Below are positions 1 through 5,410 of a DNA stretch of 11,374 nucleotides, one piece after another. This stretch comes from DATKYV01 sp035528275 (GTDB lineage Bacteria; Acidobacteriota; Terriglobia; UBA7540). The notes beneath the pieces were generated by a model. The model was not told the DNA's origin, did not search any database, and saw only the letters and a program-made list of their open reading frames with translations. How positions within the stretch are numbered: the first letter of the stretch is position 1; each line of letters starts with the position of its first letter. Both the position numbers and the translations under genes were made by a program. The stretch is from the NCBI GenBank assembly GCA_035528275.1, contig DATKYV010000072.1, positions 1 to 11,374 of the forward strand, read 5' to 3'.

Positions 1-681
1 GCCACCCCCCAGGCCTTGGGGCGTCGGTCCGCCCATGAGGTTGGGCTGGGAGAACTTCTGCGAGATGGGCAAGACGTCGTCTTTGCCCCACGCGTAGCTC
101 GATCCCTGAAACGACCATAGCTGGTAAGGTGCGGCTTGCTCATCGGCGAGAGACGCATTCAAGCGGTGGCGCTGCGCGACAACGCGGTCGAGGACCAGGT
201 CCGCGGCTCCCGCATTTCGATAGGTCAGCGTTGCCAAGGCAAGTCCGGGAAAATTCTCGTAGACTTCTATGGACAACGTCTTGCCAATCGCCGTTCCGTC
301 CGGCGTCTGGACGCGGCCGGTAATCACCACCCGCTTTCCGCGCGCGCCGATATCTCCCGACACGTCGGAAACCTTGGCATGCTCGACGTCATAGCGGGCG
401 GACTGCAACGGCTTGCCGCCGACCACACAAGATTCCCCCGATCCAGCAGGGCCGGCTTCCGGTTCATCCAAGGTCAGCTTCTTGCCGTCCTTAATCATGA
501 AGGCCTGGATGTATCCGCTTGCCAGCACATGGAACTCGGCGGAGGCGGTCTTCAACACGACAGGGCCCTGCGGCTCCACAGTTACGGCAATCGCTGCCGA
601 AGCGTTCTTTTCGACGGCAGGAGGGCTGGTGGGGCTGCAGCTTGTGATTGAGATTCCGGTCGCTAGCAGGATGAGGAGCAT
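1..681 (-). CDS. Lipoprotein resembling the N-terminal part of a GH36-type alpha-galactosidase (3' end outside window)
   Basis: This frame is open for 227 codons from the ATG at 681 to the window edge, so the C-terminal part is missing. The start has a purine-rich Shine-Dalgarno (GAGAGGAAG) about 10 nt upstream. Residues 1-14 are hydrophobic and end in a lipobox-like I-T-S-C (Cys15), so the protein is probably lipid-anchored after export. Residues about 36-170 look beta-rich. The stretch LWSFQGSSYAWGKDDVLPI (188-206), followed by KFSQPN and a glycine-rich turn at the edge, recalls the segment before the catalytic barrel in bacterial GH36-like alpha-galactosidases, where an aromatic-rich W/Y-S-F/Y-Q-G motif is common. 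The role would then be release of alpha-linked galactose from oligosaccharides in the periplasm or at the cell surface. The family call rests on remembered motif resemblance. The catalytic aspartates lie outside the window, so another carbohydrate-active enzyme remains possible. Confidence 0.6.
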   Translation of the reverse strand, partial: MLLILLATGISITSCSPTSPPAVEKNASAAIAVTVEPQGPVVLKTASAEFHVLASGYIQAFMIKDGKKLTLDEPEAGPAGSGESCVVGGKPLQSARYDVEHAKVSDVSGDIGARGKRVVITGRVQTPDGTAIGKTLSIEVYENFPGLALATLTYRNAGAADLVLDRVVAQRHRLNASLADEQAAPYQLWSFQGSSYAWGKDDVLPISQKFSQPNLMGGPTPQGLGGG

Positions 682-928
682 CGTTGCGACACTTCCTCTC
701 CATCTGCCCGGCCTTGGGGTGGATGCGTCGTTGCAGTGGCTCAGGCGGTCTCGCCAATCATTGGGCGGGTCTTGGGTTTCCGTTCGCGGACTCCACTGAG
801 GAAAAGAAAATCCGCGGTGAGTGGGGCGCGTGTGCATGGTCTCCCTCCATCCGGCGATCGTCCGGGGGGCTGAGAATTTCACTACATCCCACGGACAGAT
901 CTCTTCCAACGCTCCGATCCCGTCCGTA

Positions 929-990
929 AGTTCGAACTTTATACCACCCAAAGCCGACGAAGGGGAGCCCGAATACTCGAAGTTCAAACT
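929..990. promoter_or_regulatory. Pair of AGTTC(G/A)AACT sites, candidate operator
   Basis: AGTTCGAACT (929-938) lies inside a perfect 12-nt palindrome, AAGTTCGAACTT (928-939). A near copy, AGTTCAAACT, lies at 981-990. The starts are 52 bp apart, close to five helical turns, so a protein could meet both on one DNA face. The first copy abuts a minus-strand TATAAA (943-938) that could serve the lipoprotein gene. Binding is inference. Confidence 0.3.
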
Positions 991-1024
991 GCCGGACACC
1001 TCGCGCCGGACCCACTCTGTTTGC

Positions 1025-1048
1025 TGTAGCGCCCCGGCTTGCCGGGGC
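1025..1048. repeat. TGTAGC-headed GC-rich hairpin
   Basis: TGTAGC (1025-1030) is followed directly by GCCCCGGC-TT-GCCGGGGC (1031-1048), a perfect 8-bp inverted repeat around two bases. The same layout, TGTRGC then a tight inverted repeat, recurs at 2386-2416 and 4440-4464. There is no T-run, so an intrinsic terminator is unlikely. A dispersed intergenic repeat is the better reading. Confidence 0.6.
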
Positions 1049-1097
1049 ATTCTGATGCTGCCAAGGCCCCCGGCCGCCGGTAGCGGGTCAGTTTGGT

Positions 1098-1153
1098 GTA
1101 GAGGCGGCTTTACGCCGTCCGTCAATTGACGGACGAGATGAACTCGCCGCTAC
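1098..1153. repeat. Compound inverted repeat with a perfect 18-nt palindrome
   Basis: The outer arms GTAGAGGCG (1098-1106) and CGCCGCTAC (1145-1153) pair with one mismatch. Between them lie a small GGCG/CGCC stem (1103-1116), the perfect palindrome GTCCGTCAATTGACGGAC (1117-1134) and a GAG/CTC mini-stem (1135-1145). The nested pattern suggests a REP- or MITE-like intergenic unit or a structured leader of surE. Copies elsewhere in the genome cannot be checked here. Confidence 0.6.
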
Positions 1154-1163
1154 GACAGCCAAA

Positions 1164-1183
1164 GTGGCCCATTACCCGGCCAC
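1164..1183. repeat. Small hairpin in surE leader
   Basis: GTGGCC (1164-1169) and GGCCAC (1178-1183) form a perfect 6-bp inverted repeat around an 8-nt loop. It lies about 110 nt before the surE start. No function is evident. Confidence 0.35.
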
Positions 1184-1290
1184 GAGAGGCGGCTGCCGTT
1201 CCGTGTTAAGATAATGGGTTTCGAGAACAGGAGACGACGACTTCCGTTCTGCTTTCCGTGTGATTCTCACTCGGTCTGCGCTTTGACAGT

Positions 1291-2049
1291 ATGAAACGTA
1301 TTCTGGTCACCAACGACGACGGCATTCACGCTCCCGGCCTGAAGGCTCTCGAAAAGGCTCTGATCCAGTTGGGCGAGGTGACGGTGGTGGCGCCCGACCG
1401 CGAGATGAGCGCCACCAGCCAGTCCCTCAGCCTGCACACGCCGCTGCGCATTCACGCCTTCGACGACCGCCACTACGCCGTCTCGGGAACCCCGGCCGAT
1501 GCCGTGATCATCGCACTGCATCACCTTTTGAAGGAAAAGGCCGACCTTGTGGTTTCGGGAATCAATCCGGGCGGCAATCTGGGCGAGAACGTCGTCTACT
1601 CGGGCACCGTCGCCGCGGCCATGGAAGCCACGCTGCACGGCGTGCCGGCCATCGCCATCTCGCTCGCCTCGCGCAAGCGGAGGGATTTCTCCGCCGCCGG
1701 CGCTTTTGCCGCGCAGTTGGCCGCCAAGGTTCTGGAGGAGGGCTTGCCGTGCGGCGTCATGCTGAACGTCAACGTGCCGCGAGACGAGGTGCGCGGCGTG
1801 CGCGTCACCCGCCAGAGCCAGAAGATTTCCCAGAATGTCGTCATCGAAAAGAAAGACCCGCGCGGCCGCCTCTACTACTGGCTCGATGAGACGAGCGACC
1901 TGGGGCTCGTCGAGCCGGACTCCGATTACGCCGCCATCCTCGCCCACGAGGTTTCCATCACTCCCTTGCAGGTTGACCGCACCGACTACGCCCACCTCAA
2001 TCACCTCACGCGCTGGCTGCCGGCGCTCCTGGCGGCCATCTCGAAATAG
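1291..2049 (+). CDS. surE: 5'-nucleotidase SurE
   Basis: This is a 252-residue SurE, a metal-dependent cytoplasmic phosphatase that dephosphorylates nucleoside 5'- and 3'-monophosphates and is linked to stationary-phase survival. The signature TNDDG sits at residues 7-11 and SGINPGGNLG at 89-98. The expected metal ligands are present: Asp9, Asp10, Ser40 (in the MSATSQSLS stretch) and Asn96. The length matches the family. The ATG is immediately followed by the typical KRILVTNDDG N-terminus, so the start is sound although no Shine-Dalgarno is visible. In many proteobacteria surE neighbours pcm and rpoS; here it stands alone between two repeat-rich spacers. The C-terminus (about 227-252) ends normally and no frameshift is seen. 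Confidence 0.96.
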   Translation: MKRILVTNDDGIHAPGLKALEKALIQLGEVTVVAPDREMSATSQSLSLHTPLRIHAFDDRHYAVSGTPADAVIIALHHLLKEKADLVVSGINPGGNLGENVVYSGTVAAAMEATLHGVPAIAISLASRKRRDFSAAGAFAAQLAAKVLEEGLPCGVMLNVNVPRDEVRGVRVTRQSQKISQNVVIEKKDPRGRLYYWLDETSDLGLVEPDSDYAAILAHEVSITPLQVDRTDYAHLNHLTRWLPALLAAISK

Positions 2050-2100
2050 CTGCCAGCCAAGGACTTGCGGGAGACGGCAGGGAGCGCAAAAAAAAGTGTC

Positions 2101-2118
2101 TCACTGTTCTCACTGTTC
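2101..2118. repeat. Tandem duplication of a 9-mer
   Basis: TCACTGTTC occurs twice head to tail (2101-2109 and 2110-2118), just after an A-run at 2089-2096. It is probably a slippage product; no function is evident. Confidence 0.6.
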
Positions 2119-2156
2119 GCCATGGGCTCAAGACGTTGTGCTAGCGTGGGAATGGA

Positions 2157-2189
2157 GGGAGACAGGAGATAGGGGCCGGGAGACAGGAG
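2157..2189. repeat. Direct repeat of a 12-mer at 21-bp spacing
   Basis: GGGAGACAGGAG is present at 2157-2168 and 2178-2189, exactly 21 bp apart. The purine-rich text continues between the copies. No gene covers it. Confidence 0.6.
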
Positions 2190-2211
2190 CCAGAAGGCGG
2201 TAACCTGAATG

Positions 2212-2232
2212 GTGAATTGTGAATAGTGAATT
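2212..2232. repeat. Three tandem 7-mers GTGAAT(T/A)
   Basis: GTGAATT, GTGAATA and GTGAATT follow each other without a gap, making a 21-bp tract. A similar 7-mer doublet (CTGACGA-CTGACAA, 4560-4573) lies just before rlmB. Confidence 0.65.
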
Positions 2233-2277
2233 GAGGAACCCAGAGCCGAAGACAGGTGGTGCTAGACGGGAGTATCG

Positions 2278-2371
2278 CCCCTGTGTCGGGAATATGGCCG
2301 GCCCCAACAATCAGCGCGCAAACGTGTGAAAACGCAAAAGCAAAGCCGCTATGTGCATGAAAACACAGGGG
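2278..2371. repeat. Long-range inverted repeat CCCCTGTGT / ACACAGGGG
   Basis: CCCCTGTGT (2278-2286) and ACACAGGGG (2363-2371) are perfect 9-bp complements around 76 bases. They bracket most of the first ORF-like repeat copy. They could be the ends of a small degenerate element or a chance pairing; no target-site duplication is seen. Confidence 0.35.
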
Positions 2372-2559
2372 AAGTTTCAGAAATATGTAGCGCAATCCGT
2401 CAGCCGACGGATTGCGGCTCTTCCAGAGAGGTTGAACGTGGCTGAAAATCCGCAAGGCCATGGCGTGGGCCTGGCGCTACCCGTGGTCATGAGGCCGCAA
2501 ACGGCGTAGGGACGTTAAAATGCAAAAACGAAGCCACCATGTTATTGAAAACAAAGGAT
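2326..2559 (+). repeat. Two diverged copies of an ORF-like unit (2326-2371 and 2514-2559)
   Basis: The segments 2328-2371 and 2516-2559 align without gaps at 32 of 44 positions. Read in the matching frame they give VKTQKQSRYVHENTGE and VKMQKRSHHVIENKGS, sharing a K-x-Q-K-x-S-x-x-V-x-E-N-x-G pattern. Both are also preceded by CGCAAACG (2317-2324 and 2496-2503). This is a real internal duplication. Whether it is coding, a relic of a small gene or a mobile repeat cannot be decided from one window. Confidence 0.5.
2386..2416. repeat. TGTAGC-headed hairpin, 11-bp perfect stem
   Basis: TGTAGC (2386-2391) leads into CGCAATCCGTC (2391-2401), loop AGCC, then GACGGATTGCG (2406-2416): 11 perfect base pairs around four bases. 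It shares the head sequence and the core CGTCAGC with the element at 4440-4464. It is probably a member of the same dispersed family. There is no T-run, so I do not call it a terminator. Confidence 0.65.
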
Positions 2560-2580
2560 CGGCCCGAATTAGGGTCCGCG

Positions 2581-2630
2581 AAACGAACCCATTTGGAGGC
2601 CAAACGAACCCATTCTTGGGCGTAACGAAC
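2581..2630 (+). repeat. 21-bp-period repeat (AACGAACCC), seven-codon unit
   Basis: AAACGAACCCATT occurs at 2581-2593 and 2602-2614, and a third AACGAAC starts at 2624, so the period is exactly 21 bp. In the frame continuing from the second ORF-like copy it reads ETNPFGG, QTNPFLG, VTNRRCQ, a seven-residue periodicity. I recall similar N-E-P or T-N-P repeat peptides from small hypothetical proteins in environmental genomes, but I cannot verify a match. Confidence 0.6.
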
Positions 2631-2733
2631 AGGCGCTGCCAACTGCGGATTCGCCTTCAGGCCAGGCGGCTGAATGGTGGGAAGCCGGTTCCAGCCCGGC
2701 CCTGTACACGCCGTCAAAAGCTGTGTTACGTTC

Positions 2734-2761
2734 GCTGGGCGAGGGCGGAAGCCCGCTCAGC
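2734..2761 (+). promoter_or_regulatory. Hairpin with GGAA tetraloop in gltX leader
   Basis: GCTGG-GCG (2734-2741) and CGC-T-CAGC (2754-2761) pair with one G-T wobble. GGC/GCC then closes a GGAA loop (2747-2750) after a 2-nt bulge; GGAA is a GNRA-type tetraloop. It ends 43 nt before the gltX start and could be a leader structure or another intergenic repeat. There is no T-box or riboswitch signature. Confidence 0.3.
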
Positions 2762-2804
2762 CATAGCCGGCAATCTTCGCGGGATGTGATCCGGAATCAA
2801 GCCT

Positions 2805-4307
2805 ATGCCAGACATTCGAGTCCGATTTGCTCCCAGCCCCACGGGTTACGTGCACGTTGGCAACGCGCGCACGGCGCTCTTCAACTGGCTGTTTGCGCGC
2901 CACCACGGCGGCGCTTTCGTCCTGCGCATCGAGGATACTGACGTCGAGCGTTCCGAAGAGAGATTCGAGACGCAGTTGCTCGAAGATCTGAAATGGTTCG
3001 GGCTTGACTGGGACGAGGGTCCGGACAAGGGCGGACCGTTTGCTCCGTACCGGCAGTCGGAACGGAAGGAACAGTATGCTCGTTACGTGGCGCAGCTTGT
3101 CGAGCAAGGGAACGCCTATTACTGTTTCTGTTCGGCGGATCAACTCGAAGCGGAGCGCGCCGAGGCCTTGAAGGCTGGGCGCCAGCCGAAATATTCGGGG
3201 CGCTGCCGCAAGCTCACGCCCGAGGAGGCGGCGCGGCGCGGAGCAGCGGGGGAGCCGGCCGCCGTGCGGCTGAAGATCGTTGAGGGCGCGTTCACCTGGA
3301 AGGACCTTGTTCACGGCCCGACCAGTTTTGCGAGCGACGTCATCGGCGACCCCATTCTCGTCCGCTCCGACGGCCATCCCGCCTACAACTACGCCGTGGT
3401 GATTGACGATCATCTGATGGAGATCACCCACGTCATTCGCGGTGACGACCACATTTCGAACACGCCGCGGCAACTGGCGCTCTACAACGCCCTCGGCTGG
3501 GAGCCGCCGGAGTTCGCGCATCTCTCCACGATTCTCGGCGCCGACCGCTCGCGGCTCTCCAAGCGCCACGCTGCGGCGTCGCTCGAGAATTTCCGCGAGA
3601 TGGGGGTTCTTCCCGAGGCGCTGCGGAACTACCTGGCGCTGCTCGGCTGGTCGCCCGGAGACGGCGTGACGGAAATCATGAGTGACCAGGAGCTTATCGC
3701 GCGCTTCTCGCTCGACCACATCACCAAGGCCGCGGCGGTGTTTGACCAGGAGAAACTCAACTGGATGAACCGGCACTACATGAAGGAATCGCCGCCGCGT
3801 CGCCTGGCGGAATTGAGTATTCCGTTTCTGGTTGGCGCTGGTTACGTGGCCGAGCCGGTGGATGATGCCGCCCTGTCCTGGCTCGAGCGTGTGCTCGACG
3901 CGGCGCTCAAGAATCTGGACCAATTAAGCCAGCTTCCGGCTGCCGTCCGCTTGATTTTTGAGTACGACGCACAGAGCGTATTGCGCGGTGAAGAGACCCG
4001 CCACGTCGCAGAGGATGCCGATTCGCGTGCGGTCCTTGAAGCGTTCATCCCCAAAGTGCTCGCGGCGGGCGAGTTAGATTATCCGCGCTTTCGCGAAATT
4101 GCCAAGAGCGTGCAGAAAGAGACGGGGAAGAAGGGGAAAGACCTTTTTCATCCCATTCGCGTGGCGCTCACTGGCGCCGTCTCCGGTCCGGAACTCGAGA
4201 AATTGATTCCCATTTTCGAGGAAGGCGCGAAGCTCAATCTCGCGTGCCCGGTGAAGAGCGTCGCCCAGCGCCTGCGCGAGTTCGCGGCGGCTGCGAGGTT
4301 GCTTTGA
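2805..4307 (+). CDS. gltX: Glutamate--tRNA ligase (class I)
   Basis: This 500-residue cytoplasmic enzyme charges tRNA(Glu) with glutamate using ATP. The class I nucleotide-binding signature is at residues 9-22 (APSPTGYVHVGNAR, with HVGN as the HIGH box) and the KMSKS loop is RLSKRH (250-255). A zinc site of the bacterial GluRS type is intact: Cys107, Cys109, Tyr130 and Cys134, in the C-x-C ... Y-x3-C arrangement. IRGDDHISNTPRQ (211-223) is typical of the family. The C-terminal part from about 330 is the helical anticodon-binding region. The ATG is followed by the expected N-terminus; only a weak GGAA lies upstream. Whether the enzyme is discriminating or also charges tRNA(Gln) cannot be told here. 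A repeat-rich spacer precedes it and a tandem 8-mer starts right after its stop. Confidence 0.97.
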   Translation: MPDIRVRFAPSPTGYVHVGNARTALFNWLFARHHGGAFVLRIEDTDVERSEERFETQLLEDLKWFGLDWDEGPDKGGPFAPYRQSERKEQYARYVAQLVEQGNAYYCFCSADQLEAERAEALKAGRQPKYSGRCRKLTPEEAARRGAAGEPAAVRLKIVEGAFTWKDLVHGPTSFASDVIGDPILVRSDGHPAYNYAVVIDDHLMEITHVIRGDDHISNTPRQLALYNALGWEPPEFAHLSTILGADRSRLSKRHAAASLENFREMGVLPEALRNYLALLGWSPGDGVTEIMSDQELIARFSLDHITKAAAVFDQEKLNWMNRHYMKESPPRRLAELSIPFLVGAGYVAEPVDDAALSWLERVLDAALKNLDQLSQLPAAVRLIFEYDAQSVLRGEETRHVAEDADSRAVLEAFIPKVLAAGELDYPRFREIAKSVQKETGKKGKDLFHPIRVALTGAVSGPELEKLIPIFEEGAKLNLACPVKSVAQRLREFAAAARLL

Positions 4308-4309
4308 AC

Positions 4310-4333
4310 CACCAAGACATCAAGGCACCAAGA
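4310..4333. repeat. Three tandem 8-mers after the gltX stop
   Basis: CACCAAGA, CATCAAGG and CACCAAGA run head to tail at 4310-4333, starting 2 nt after the gltX stop codon. It is a degenerate microsatellite-like tract with no coding frame of interest. I see no terminator hairpin downstream of it with a T-run. Confidence 0.65.
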
Positions 4334-4419
4334 AAGAAAAGTTCAGAAGTGGATAGGGAAACGGGTGAGTTTGTTTGCCGTACGGAATGACCGGCGAAAG
4401 GCGGAAAATAATTGTGGAA

Positions 4420-4544
4420 GCCCCGTAGGGGCGTCGGAATGTGGCCCAGCGCGTCAGCGCTGGGATCAAGAGGCCGCAAGGATCAATAGCTAAGCCCCGG
4501 AAGGGGCGACAGAGATTTCGCTTGCGGTCTCGGTATGTCGCCCC
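4420..4544. repeat. Modular hairpin element between gltX and rlmB
   Basis: Several perfect inverted repeats follow each other. GCCCC-GTA-GGGGC lies at 4420-4432. TGTGGC (4440-4445) leads into CCCAGCGC-GTCA-GCGCTGGG (4445-4464). GCCCC-GGAA-GGGGC lies at 4494-4507. A larger pairing joins GGGGCGAC (4503-4510) to GTCGCCCC (4537-4544). The last two are mutually exclusive folds, since they share GGGGC. The element fills much of the 271-bp spacer. The pattern fits a dispersed intergenic repeat rather than a terminator, because no T-run follows any stem. Confidence 0.65.
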
Positions 4545-4578
4545 TGGGGAAACCGACTACTGACGACTGACAATTCTC

Positions 4579-5358
4579 ATGTCTAAACTCGATTCCGAAC
4601 CACGCCTGGACACCGTCTATGGCTTCAATGCCGTGAAGGAAGCGCTCCAATCGCGCCCGGTGGAATATGTGCTGGTGGCGCAGGGGCAGTCGAGCCGGCG
4701 CGTTCAGGAGATTATTGAGGCCTGCCGCAAGGCGGCGATTGCTGTGCGTTTCGCACCCCGGGCAGCGCTCGACCGCGAAGTGGGGAACGCGCGCCATCAG
4801 GACGTGGTGGCGGTGTGTTCGGCCAAGGCCTACGACGATCTGGAGACGTTGATCGCTTCCCGTGAGCACCCGCTGCTGGTGGTCCTGGACGGGGTGGAAG
4901 ACCCGGGGAATCTGGGCGCCATCGTGCGCACGGCGGTTGCCTCGGGCGCCGACGGATTGGTCATCCCTCAGCGCCGAGCCGCGGGACTCTCTCCCGCCGT
5001 GGCGCGCGCCGCCGCGGGCGCGCTCGAGCACCTGAAGATTGCCCGCGTCACCAACCTCGTGCGCTCGCTCGTCGAGCTGAAGGAACGGGGCGTGTGGGTG
5101 TACGGTTTCGAGGCGCAGGCGGAGAAATCGTATCTGGACATTGATTATACGTGTTCTTGTGTCCTGGTCCTGGGCGGTGAAGGCCGCGGCCTGCACCGGC
5201 TGGCGCGGGAAGCGTGCGACATGCTGGCGCGTATTCCCCTCTACGGCCCGGTCCAATCCCTTAACGTATCCGTGGCGGCTGCGGTGGTGCTCTATGAAGC
5301 TGCGCGGCAACGGCAAGGCAAAATTGCGAGCCCCGCGGCGCCGGGGACCTCCGGGTAG
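4579..5358 (+). CDS. rlmB: TrmH/SPOUT-family 23S rRNA 2'-O-ribose methyltransferase, RlmB type
   Basis: This 259-residue SpoU-type enzyme is expected to methylate the 2'-OH of G2251 (E. coli numbering) in the 23S rRNA P-loop using S-adenosylmethionine. Residues about 11-80 match the L30e-like substrate-binding domain (VYGFNAVKEAL at the start, ARHQDVVAV at 71-79). The knotted SPOUT domain follows, with motif 1 DGVEDPGNLGAIVRTA (104-119; Asn111, Arg117), motif 2 LVLGGEGRGL (196-205) and motif 3 IPLYGPVQSLNVSVAAAVVLYE (219-240; Ser227, Asn229). All three are intact. No Shine-Dalgarno precedes the ATG. The VWA-type gene begins 52 nt after the stop on the same strand and may be cotranscribed. TrmH-family members with other rRNA or tRNA targets are possible, but the two-domain layout favours RlmB. 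Confidence 0.93.
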   Translation: MSKLDSEPRLDTVYGFNAVKEALQSRPVEYVLVAQGQSSRRVQEIIEACRKAAIAVRFAPRAALDREVGNARHQDVVAVCSAKAYDDLETLIASREHPLLVVLDGVEDPGNLGAIVRTAVASGADGLVIPQRRAAGLSPAVARAAAGALEHLKIARVTNLVRSLVELKERGVWVYGFEAQAEKSYLDIDYTCSCVLVLGGEGRGLHRLAREACDMLARIPLYGPVQSLNVSVAAAVVLYEAARQRQGKIASPAAPGTSG

Positions 5359-5410
5359 CAACGTCCCCTGGTCCGAACTCATCAAAGCGAAAGAGGCTCG
5401 ACTCGTGATA

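Larger units (their letters stand above)
682..1290. other. Divergent intergenic region between the glycosidase-like gene and surE
   Basis: This 609-bp spacer separates two divergent genes. I see no convincing protein gene: the short frames in it have no good ribosome site and no family resemblance. It holds a pair of AGTTC(G/A)AACT sites (929-990), a TGTAGC-headed hairpin (1025-1048), a larger stem with a perfect 18-nt palindrome (1098-1153) and a small hairpin (1164-1183). On the minus strand TATAAA (943-938) could be a -10 box for the lipoprotein gene, but no good -35 is visible. On the plus strand TAAGATAAT (1207-1215) lies about 80 nt before surE, also without a clear -35. Confidence 0.7.
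2050..2804. other. Repeat-rich intergenic region between surE and gltX
   Basis: This is a 755-bp spacer, unusually long for the window, with base composition less GC-rich than the flanking genes. It contains several short tandem duplications (2101-2118, 2157-2189, 2212-2232), a long-range inverted repeat (2278-2371), a strong hairpin (2386-2416), two diverged copies of an ORF-like unit (2326-2371 and 2514-2559), a 21-bp-period repeat (2581-2630) and a hairpin just before gltX (2734-2761). A short open frame at 2520-2789 (89 codons) covers the second ORF-like copy. It has no visible ribosome site and is more likely repeat-derived than a working gene. Confidence 0.7.

Noticed and set aside
758..1015. 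85-codon minus-strand frame in the first spacer
   Set aside because: It has no convincing ribosome site, no recognisable family and overlaps the likely leader of the lipoprotein gene.
1031..1048. Intrinsic terminator at the GCCCCGGC hairpin
   Set aside because: The stem is strong but has no T-run on either strand, and it lies between divergent genes where no terminator is expected.
1267..2004. 245-codon frame antisense to surE
   Set aside because: It mirrors surE codon positions almost exactly and shows no family features.
2050..2100. Possible terminator after surE (CTGCC/GGCAG pairing followed by an A-run)
   Set aside because: The stem is weak with a long loop, and the homopolymer is A on the surE strand, so it lacks the required T-run.
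2278..2371. Small insertion element bounded by CCCCTGTGT / ACACAGGGG
   Set aside because: There is no transposase, no flanking duplication, and one arm lies inside the duplicated ORF-like unit; kept only as a low-confidence repeat.
2757..3923. Long open frame (388 codons) antisense to gltX
   Set aside because: gltX carries all family motifs on the plus strand; the antisense frame has Arg/Gly-rich composition typical of a GC-rich shadow and no recognisable domain.
5141..5410. N-terminal extension of the VWA-type protein into rlmB
   Set aside because: It would bury the signal peptide at residue 90 and overlap conserved rlmB motif 3; the start near 5411 gives a clean exported protein.
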